Below, piece by piece: positions 58,390 to 64,000 of a stretch of 64,000 bases of DNA (positions within the stretch are counted from its first letter, which is position 1; the number at the start of each line of letters is the position of its first letter). Source of the stretch: Kitasatospora xanthocidica (lineage in GTDB: Bacteria > Actinomycetota > Actinomycetes > Streptomycetales > Streptomycetaceae); NCBI RefSeq assembly GCF_014656195.1, contig NZ_BNBY01000013.1, forward strand, positions 1 to 64,000, written 5' to 3'. A model generated the notes under the pieces. It did not search any database and had not been told where the DNA came from. It was given only the letters and a program-made list of their open reading frames with translations. Both the position numbers and the translations under genes were made by a program.

Positions 58390-61300
58390 TCACTGGCCGG
58401 TGGCGCCGAGGGCCTCGCCGAGGGCCGCGGTCAGCTCGCGGACGGTGGCGGCGTCGAAGAGCAGCTCGATGTCGAGCTCGCACGCGAGTTCCGCCTCCAG
58501 CCGGGAGACCAGCCGCAGGGCGCGCAGCGAGTCGCCGCCCAGCTCGAAGAAGTCGTCGTCCGGACCGACCTCCGGCAGGGCCAGGACCTCGCGGAACAGC
58601 CGGGTCACCAGCGCCTCGTGGTCCGCGGCGCCGGCGGGCCGGGCGGCCGGCGCGGCCTCGGCGGCGAACTGCGCCGGGGTGGGCAGGGCGAGCAGGTCGG
58701 TCTTGCCGGCCGGGGTGAGCGGCAGCTCGGCGAGGACGGCGACCGCCTCGGGGACCATGTACGAGGGCAGCGTGCGGCGCAGCTCGGCCTGGAGCCCGGG
58801 GGCGTCCGGCGCGGCGTCCCGGTCGGCGGGCACCACCCAGGCGACCAGCCGGCCCTCCCGGACGGCGACCGCGGCGCCGGCCACCGCGGGCAGGGCGAGC
58901 AGCACCTGCTCGATCTCGCCGGGCTCGATCCGGTAGCCGCGCAGCTTGAGCTGACGGTCCATCCGGCCGAGCAGTTCGACCCTGCCGTCGGGCAGGCGGC
59001 GGGCGTGGTCGCCGGTGCGGTACATCCGGCCGCCGGTGAACGGGTCGGTGACGAACCGCTCCGCCGTCAGTCCGGGGCGGCGCCAGTAGCCCTGGGCCAC
59101 GCCGTCGCCGCCGATGCACAGCTCGCCGACGCAGCCGACCGGCAGCAGGGCGCCGTCGACGGTGTCCAGCACGTGCAGCACGGTGTTGGAGATCGGCCGG
59201 CCGACGGTGACCCGGGTGGTGCCGGCGGTGATCGGCTCGACGCTGGAGTACACCGTGGTCTCGGTCGGGCCGTACATGTTCCACACCGAGGAGCCGCGCT
59301 CGGCCAGCGGAGCGGCCAGGTCCGCCGGGAAGGCCTCGCCGCAGCTGTAGAGCCGGGGCCGGCCGGCGCCCTGCCAGCCGGAGTCCAGCAGCGCCCGGTA
59401 GCGGGAGGGGGTGGCCTGGAGCGCGGTGATGCCGTGTTCGACGGTGTAGCGGTCCAGCTCGCGGCCGCTCAGCCCGAGGGCCTGGCCGCCGACGTGGACG
59501 GTGCCGCCGACCGCGAGCGGCACCAGCAGCTCGGCCAGCGAGGTGTCGAAGCCGAGCGTGGTGAGGGCGAGGAAGCGGGTGTCGGCGTCCAGGCCCGGGT
59601 GGCGGCGGGCCAGGCTGTCCACCAGGTTCGCCAGCGCCCGGTGGCCGACGGCGACGCCCTTGGGGCGGCCGGTGGAGCCGGAGGTGAACATCAGGTAGGC
59701 GAGGCCGTCCGGCTGGGCGCCGGGGAGTTCGGTGGCGGCTTCGGTGCCGTCGGCGGTGCCGGTGAGGTCGAGGACGGTGAGGTCGAGGACGGTGCCCGCC
59801 CAGCCGGCCGTCGCGGGCGCGCCGGTGGCGTCGACCAGCACCACGGCCGGTTCGGCGTCCGCCAGGACCAGGGCGATCCGCTCCGCCGGGTGGGCCGGGT
59901 CGAGCGGGACGAACGCGGCCCCGGCCCGGGCGACCGCCAGCATCGCGGTGACCAGGTCGGCGCCCCGAGCCAGGCAGATGCCCACCCGGTCGCCCGGGCG
60001 CACCCCGTGCTCGGCCAGCCGGCGGGCCAGCGCGTCGGCGCGCAGGTCCAACTCCCGGTAGCCGTACCGGTTCTGCTGGTCGACCACGGCCGGGTGATCG
60101 GGCCGGGTACGGACCGCCCCGTCGATCAGAGCGGCCAGCAGCGCGGCCGGCTCGGTGCGGTCGATTTCGCTGCCGTTCCAGGTGTCGAGCTGTCGGGCGC
60201 GGACCTCCTCGGGCACGGCCAGCAGCTCCCCGACCGGGCGGCCCGGCTCGGCGGCGAAGCGGGTGAGCACCGCGACGACGTGGTCGAGCAGCGCCCGGGC
60301 CTCGTCCGGGGTGATCCGGCCGGTGTCCACCACGGCCTGCAGCTGCATCTCGGCGGCGGCCCGGACGACCAGGGTGACCGGGTAGTTGGTCCGGGTCTCG
60401 TAGCGGACGTCGTCCACCGTGACCGCGCCGTGGGAGAGCACCGCCTCGGTCCGGTCCGGGTAGTTCTCGACCACCACGACGGTGTCGAAGAGCGGTACGC
60501 CGGGGGCCGTCTCGGCCCAGCGCTGGATGTCGGTCAGCGCGGTGTGCTGGTGGTCCAGCACCGGGTGGCGGGTGGCGGCGTGCCGGGCCAGCCAGGCGTC
60601 GCCGGGCAGCTCCCGGTCGATCCGCACCCGCACCGGGACCGTGTTGATGAACATCCCGAGCATCTGCTCGACCCGGTCCAGGCCGACCGGACGCCCGGAG
60701 ACGGTCACCCCGACCACCACGTCGTCGCGGCCGGAGTGGCGGGCGACCGTGCCCGCCCAGGCGGCCTCGACCAGGCCGCTGAGCGTGGTGGCGCCGGCGG
60801 CCGCCAGCCGCCGGAGCGCGCCGAGGGCCGCGGCGGGCAGCTCGGCCCGTACGGTGTGGAACCCGCCGGACGGCTTGGCACCCGGACGCGTCCCGGGCAG
60901 GCTCAGCGCCGCCGGCTCGCGGTAGCCGGCCAGGTAGCCCGTCCAGAACGCCCGGTCGCGCTCCGGCTCCTGACGGCCCAGCCAGGCGATGTAGTCGCGG
61001 AAGGCGGGCGGCGCGGGCAGCTCGGCGGTGCCGGCCGAGAGCCCGGCGGTCACCTCGGCCAGCAGCAGCGCGGCGGACCAGCCGTCCAGCAGCAGGTGGT
61101 GGTACGTCCACACCACCAGGTGCTCCCCGGGCAGGCGCAGCACCAGCAGCCGCATCAGCGGCGGCCGGGTCAGGTCGAAGCGCTCGCGGGCGCGCCGCTC
61201 CAGCTCCTCGGCGACGGCCGCCTCGCGGGCCGCCTCGTCCAGGCCGGTCAGGTCGCGGAACTCGATCGGCAGCTCGGCCTTCGGCAGCACCACCTGGTGC

Positions 61301-61518
61301 GGGGTGCGGATCCGCTCCCGGACGAAGGCCGTGCGCAGCACCGGGTGCCGGGCGATCGCCCGCTGCCAGGCCGCGCCCAGCAGGGCCCGGTCCAGCTCGC
61401 CGCGCACCCGGAAGGTGGTCAGCTCGACGTACAGGCCGTGCTCGGGGGAGGTGGTGCTGTGGTAGAGCATCCCCTCCTGGGTGGGCGAGAGGGGGTAGAT
61501 GTCCTCGATGTCGTTCAC
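58390..61518 (-). CDS. NRPS module: condensation - adenylation - carrier (C-A-T)
   Basis: 1042 aa, GTG overlapping the PKS stop (GTGA). Condensation domain: IYPLSPTQEGMLYHSTTSPE at the N-terminus, catalytic TYHHLLLDGWS at residues 139-148, later VVVGVTVSGRP and FINTVPVRV. Adenylation domain: LMFTSGSTGRPKGVAVGHRA, LGFDTSLAELLVPL, NMYGPTETTVYS, YRTGDHARR, LKLRGYRIEPGEIE, PLTPAGKTD. Carrier LFRE-type helix then PDDDFFELGGDSLRA (Ser997). The specificity pocket, read by hand, is about D-T-A-Q-Y-C-M-V-Y-(K), no confident substrate. It extends the polyketide from the upstream PKS by one amino acid. No thioesterase at its end. Confidence 0.92.
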   Translation of the reverse strand: MNDIEDIYPLSPTQEGMLYHSTTSPEHGLYVELTTFRVRGELDRALLGAAWQRAIARHPVLRTAFVRERIRTPHQVVLPKAELPIEFRDLTGLDEAAREAAVAEELERRARERFDLTRPPLMRLLVLRLPGEHLVVWTYHHLLLDGWSAALLLAEVTAGLSAGTAELPAPPAFRDYIAWLGRQEPERDRAFWTGYLAGYREPAALSLPGTRPGAKPSGGFHTVRAELPAAALGALRRLAAAGATTLSGLVEAAWAGTVARHSGRDDVVVGVTVSGRPVGLDRVEQMLGMFINTVPVRVRIDRELPGDAWLARHAATRHPVLDHQHTALTDIQRWAETAPGVPLFDTVVVVENYPDRTEAVLSHGAVTVDDVRYETRTNYPVTLVVRAAAEMQLQAVVDTGRITPDEARALLDHVVAVLTRFAAEPGRPVGELLAVPEEVRARQLDTWNGSEIDRTEPAALLAALIDGAVRTRPDHPAVVDQQNRYGYRELDLRADALARRLAEHGVRPGDRVGICLARGADLVTAMLAVARAGAAFVPLDPAHPAERIALVLADAEPAVVLVDATGAPATAGWAGTVLDLTVLDLTGTADGTEAATELPGAQPDGLAYLMFTSGSTGRPKGVAVGHRALANLVDSLARRHPGLDADTRFLALTTLGFDTSLAELLVPLAVGGTVHVGGQALGLSGRELDRYTVEHGITALQATPSRYRALLDSGWQGAGRPRLYSCGEAFPADLAAPLAERGSSVWNMYGPTETTVYSSVEPITAGTTRVTVGRPISNTVLHVLDTVDGALLPVGCVGELCIGGDGVAQGYWRRPGLTAERFVTDPFTGGRMYRTGDHARRLPDGRVELLGRMDRQLKLRGYRIEPGEIEQVLLALPAVAGAAVAVREGRLVAWVVPADRDAAPDAPGLQAELRRTLPSYMVPEAVAVLAELPLTPAGKTDLLALPTPAQFAAEAAPAARPAGAADHEALVTRLFREVLALPEVGPDDDFFELGGDSLRALRLVSRLEAELACELDIELLFDAATVRELTAALGEALGATGQ

Positions 61519-64000
61519 TTTTTGCTGTCCTCTCCTGACCGGAACAGGGCGAGTACCCGGGCCAGGTCGTCTGCGCCGAGGTCGGCGTCCGCAAAGGCCT
61601 CGCGCGGCTCCTGCGGCGGGGCCGGGTCGGGGCCGGCGGGTGCGGTGGGCGGGGCGGTGGTGTCGGGCGCGGGCCCGGCGGCCGGTTCGCGGTCCGCGCG
61701 GAGCCGGGCGGCGAGCTGCCCGACGGTGGGGTGGGCGAAGAGGTCGCCGGGGGAGACGGCCAGTCCGAGCCGCTGGAGCTCGCCGGTGATCTGGACGATC
61801 AGCAGCGAGTCGCCGCCGAGCTCGAAGAGGCTGTCCTCGGGGCCGATGTCCGGGACGCCCAGCAGGCGGGACCAGACCGCGGCGATCCGCTCCTCCAGCT
61901 CCTCGAGGCCGGCCGGTCCGGCCTCCGGCGGCGCGGCCACGGTGGCGGAGGTTGGCGGGGTGTGCCCGGCCGCGCGGGGGCTGACCAGGACGTGCGGGAG
62001 GTGACGGTTGGCCAGGATCCGGTCGAACGCCAGCAGGCCCTCGCGGGTCGGGATCCCGCCCTGCTCGGCCCCGCCGGCCGGTGCCCCCGCGCTGTCCGGG
62101 CCGTGCGCCGGGGCCGGGCGCAGGACGAAGCCTTCGACGAGCACGCTCGGCGTGCCGTCCGGACCGGCGACGACCACGTCGACGACCAGCGTGCCGCCGG
62201 CCGCACCGGGGCGGCGCCGGACCCGGACGGTGGCGTCGGGCCCGAGCGGGCCGAGCACCACCAGGCGGCGGTAGGCCACCGGCAGGTGGCTGCCGGTACG
62301 GGCGGTGACGGCGCCGGTGGCGGTGTCCAGCAGCGCGGGGTGCAGCGGGTGCGCGGCCAGGTCGCCGTGGAACGGCTCGGGCAGGCGCAGCCGCAGCATC
62401 GCCTCGCCGTCGGCCTCGTTCTCGCGGACCTCGGTGACGCTCTCCCAGCGCGGCCCGGTGCGCAGCCCGCTGGCTCCGCCGGGCTGGTCCCCGGTGGCCG
62501 GGGCGACCGGCGCGCAGCGGGCCGCCAGCCCGTCCGCGTCGAGGAGCTCGGGGGCGTCGCCGCGGTGGGGCGCGATCCGGCCCTGGGCGTGCGGCCGGGC
62601 GGGCGCGGCGCTGGAGCGGACCTCCCACAGGTGCCCGCCGTCGGGCGCCGGACGCAGCCGCAGGGTGACCAGCGGCGGCCGGTCGGCGGGCATCCGCAGC
62701 GGGTGGGTGAAGACCGCGTCCAGCTCGACCGGACCGTCCCCGACGGCCAACCGGTGCCCGGCGACGGCGAGTTCGAGCAGCGCGGTGCCGGGCAGGACCG
62801 GGACGTCGCCGATCCGGTGCTCCTCGGCCGGCCAGCGGGTCTGCTCCGTGCCGCGCAGCCGCAGCTCCACCGTGCCGTCCGGCTCGGTGCGGCGGGCGTC
62901 GAACAGCGGGTGGTCGAGCACCTCGCCGCCGTCGAGCCAGTCGTGCAGGCCGGAGCGGACGGCCATGCCGGTCTGCGACCAGCGGTCCCAGCCGATCGAC
63001 ACCGCCGCCCGGGTGCCGGTGGCGAAGCTGTCCAGGAAGGCGTTGGCCCCGGTGTAGTCGGCCTGGCCGACCGCGCCGGTGACCGCCAGCGCCGAGGAGC
63101 AGAGCACCAGCACCGGCCGGTCGGCGGCGGTCAGCCGCTCCAGCAGGACGGTGCCCAGCACCTTGGGGGCGAGCACCCGGGCCATCTCGGCGGCGTCCCG
63201 CAGGGCGGTGACCCCGCCACCGGGCACCCCGGCGGCGTGCACCACCCCGGCGACCGGACCGTACGCGGCCCGGACCTCCCCGAGCGCGGCGGCCAGCGCC
63301 GCCTCGTCGGTGACGTCGGCCTGGACGAGGCAGAGCCGGGCGCCGTGCGCAGTCAGCCCGGCGAGGGCCTCGGCCAGCTCCGGCGGGCAGCTCGCGGCGG
63401 GCGCGGCGCCGGAGGGGCGCAGGCTCCGCCAGCCGTCCCCGTCCGGGATCTGGCGCCGGGTGAGCAGGACCAGGGTCCGCTCCGGGTCCCCGGCGAGCCG
63501 GCCGGCCACGGCCAGGCCGATGCCGCCGAGGCCGCCGGTGACCAGCCACACGCCGGACGGCGGGGCGGACGGCGGCGCGGACGGGTCGGTGAGCACCGGC
63601 CGGTCCGGGGCGGGCACCAGGTGCGCCCGGCCGCGGACCGCCGTCAGCGGCGCCGGGGCGTACTCGGAGCACAGCTGCGCCACCACGGCCTCGGCGGCGA
63701 GCGCCAGTTCGGCGGGCTCCCGGGACGGGCAGTCGAGGTCGAGCGCCTGCGCGGTGAGACCGGGCACCTCCTGCGGCAGCACCCGGACCGCGCCGAGCCC
63801 GACAGCGGCCTGCGGGGTGCGGGCGGGCTGCCCGTGCACCCCGTGCGCGGCGTCGGTGACCAGCAGCATCCGCAGCGGTCGGCCGGGGAACGCCTCGCCC
63901 AGGGCCCGGGCCAGCCGGACCGGGACGGTCAGCGAGCGCAGGGCGCCGTCGGCCGCCTCGGCCGGGGTGGCCCGCTCCAGCGGCGGGTCGTCCAGGGCCC
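61515..64000 (-). CDS. Modular polyketide synthase, C-terminal part (KR-DH-ACP); continues past the right edge
   Basis: About 827 residues of the C-terminal part are visible; the N-terminus (KS, AT if any) lies to the right of the window. Ketoreductase: VWLVTGGLGGIGLAVAGRLA, VVHAAGVPGG, CSSALAVTGAVGQADYTGAN with Ser, Tyr and Asn. After it, a dehydratase-like double hot-dog: HRIGDVPVLPGTALLELA (HxxxGxxxxP pattern with Asp in place of Gly) and HPLHPALLDTATGAV. Then an ACP-like carrier GPEDSLFELGGDSLL and a tail (DLARVLALFRSGEDSKK) overlapping the NRPS start, likely a docking segment. KR before DH is the reverse of the usual order. Confidence 0.85.
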   Translation of the reverse strand, partial: ALDDPPLERATPAEAADGALRSLTVPVRLARALGEAFPGRPLRMLLVTDAAHGVHGQPARTPQAAVGLGAVRVLPQEVPGLTAQALDLDCPSREPAELALAAEAVVAQLCSEYAPAPLTAVRGRAHLVPAPDRPVLTDPSAPPSAPPSGVWLVTGGLGGIGLAVAGRLAGDPERTLVLLTRRQIPDGDGWRSLRPSGAAPAASCPPELAEALAGLTAHGARLCLVQADVTDEAALAAALGEVRAAYGPVAGVVHAAGVPGGGVTALRDAAEMARVLAPKVLGTVLLERLTAADRPVLVLCSSALAVTGAVGQADYTGANAFLDSFATGTRAAVSIGWDRWSQTGMAVRSGLHDWLDGGEVLDHPLFDARRTEPDGTVELRLRGTEQTRWPAEEHRIGDVPVLPGTALLELAVAGHRLAVGDGPVELDAVFTHPLRMPADRPPLVTLRLRPAPDGGHLWEVRSSAAPARPHAQGRIAPHRGDAPELLDADGLAARCAPVAPATGDQPGGASGLRTGPRWESVTEVRENEADGEAMLRLRLPEPFHGDLAAHPLHPALLDTATGAVTARTGSHLPVAYRRLVVLGPLGPDATVRVRRRPGAAGGTLVVDVVVAGPDGTPSVLVEGFVLRPAPAHGPDSAGAPAGGAEQGGIPTREGLLAFDRILANRHLPHVLVSPRAAGHTPPTSATVAAPPEAGPAGLEELEERIAAVWSRLLGVPDIGPEDSLFELGGDSLLIVQITGELQRLGLAVSPGDLFAHPTVGQLAARLRADREPAAGPAPDTTAPPTAPAGPDPAPPQEPREAFADADLGADDLARVLALFRSGEDSKK

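Noticed and set aside
56503..62004. 1833-codon open frame on the plus strand opposite the NRPS genes
   Set aside because: The reverse complement of A, C and carrier domains gives a Gly/Val/Gln-rich artefact; the minus strand carries full catalytic motifs.
1..64000. CRISPR arrays, tRNA/rRNA genes, intact insertion sequences or integrases
   Set aside because: No regular 25-40-bp repeats with spacers, no cloverleaf or rRNA sequence, and no transposase or integrase motif was found on reading both strands.

Overview
The window is 64 kb of very GC-rich DNA with strongly GC-biased third codon positions, GTG/TTG starts and many GTGA or ATGA overlaps. Gene content (mycothiol-dependent formaldehyde dehydrogenase, CYP105-like P450 with ferredoxin, FxsT-type NTPase, DUF6879 and DUF5937 families, YbjQ-repeat operon, Tat-exported phosphatase) points to a Streptomycetaceae chromosome (Streptomyces, Kitasatospora or a close relative), probably an arm region. 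This is inferred from gene content; there is no rRNA in the window to confirm it.

Layout. 1-9 kb: a possible lanthipeptide precursor at the left edge, a secreted beta-helix protein behind a DasR-like operator, a leftward MBL / SnoaL-like / FAD-reductase group, an MFS exporter divergent from a broken ArsR/DUF5937 regulator, PhzF, a P-loop kinase and a HAD protein. 9.3-17.6 kb: a disturbed accessory stretch with a shattered TPR gene, small orphan genes, a large two-NTPase FxsT-like STAND protein, a frameshifted TcdA/TcdB-type glycosyltransferase remnant and an alkB gene that has lost its middle. 17.6-25.7 kb: the rest of the alkB operon (2OG-Fe(II) oxygenase and a binding-protein-like gene), an HSL-type esterase, a DUF6879-NB-ARC-TPR protein with a coupled small partner, a DUF89 phosphatase and a TetR regulator.

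25.8-50.8 kb is ordinary arm content: regulator/transporter and regulator/enzyme pairs, a complete three-gene class I P450 system (P450, [3Fe-4S] ferredoxin, ferredoxin reductase, 37.3-40.0 kb), a Tat-exported purple acid phosphatase-like protein, a YbjQ-repeat operon, a D-threonine aldolase-like enzyme, a second P450-ferredoxin pair (46.3-47.8 kb) that lacks a reductase of its own, and an S-(hydroxymethyl)mycothiol dehydrogenase/MBL hydrolase operon. Strong hairpins separate most convergent pairs.

50.8-64 kb, all leftward: a hybrid PKS-NRPS gene cluster that runs off the right edge. In order of transcription: a PKS end (KR-DH-ACP), a C-A-T NRPS, a stand-alone A-T NRPS, an argininosuccinate-synthase-like enzyme, an ATP-grasp ligase, then a penicillin-acylase-type Ntn hydrolase and a small membrane protein. 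The ATP-grasp and ArgG-like enzymes suggest amide or amidine tailoring of an assembly-line product. The secreted acylase could remove an N-acyl group outside the cell, as PvdQ does for pyoverdine. The product is not identifiable from what is visible.
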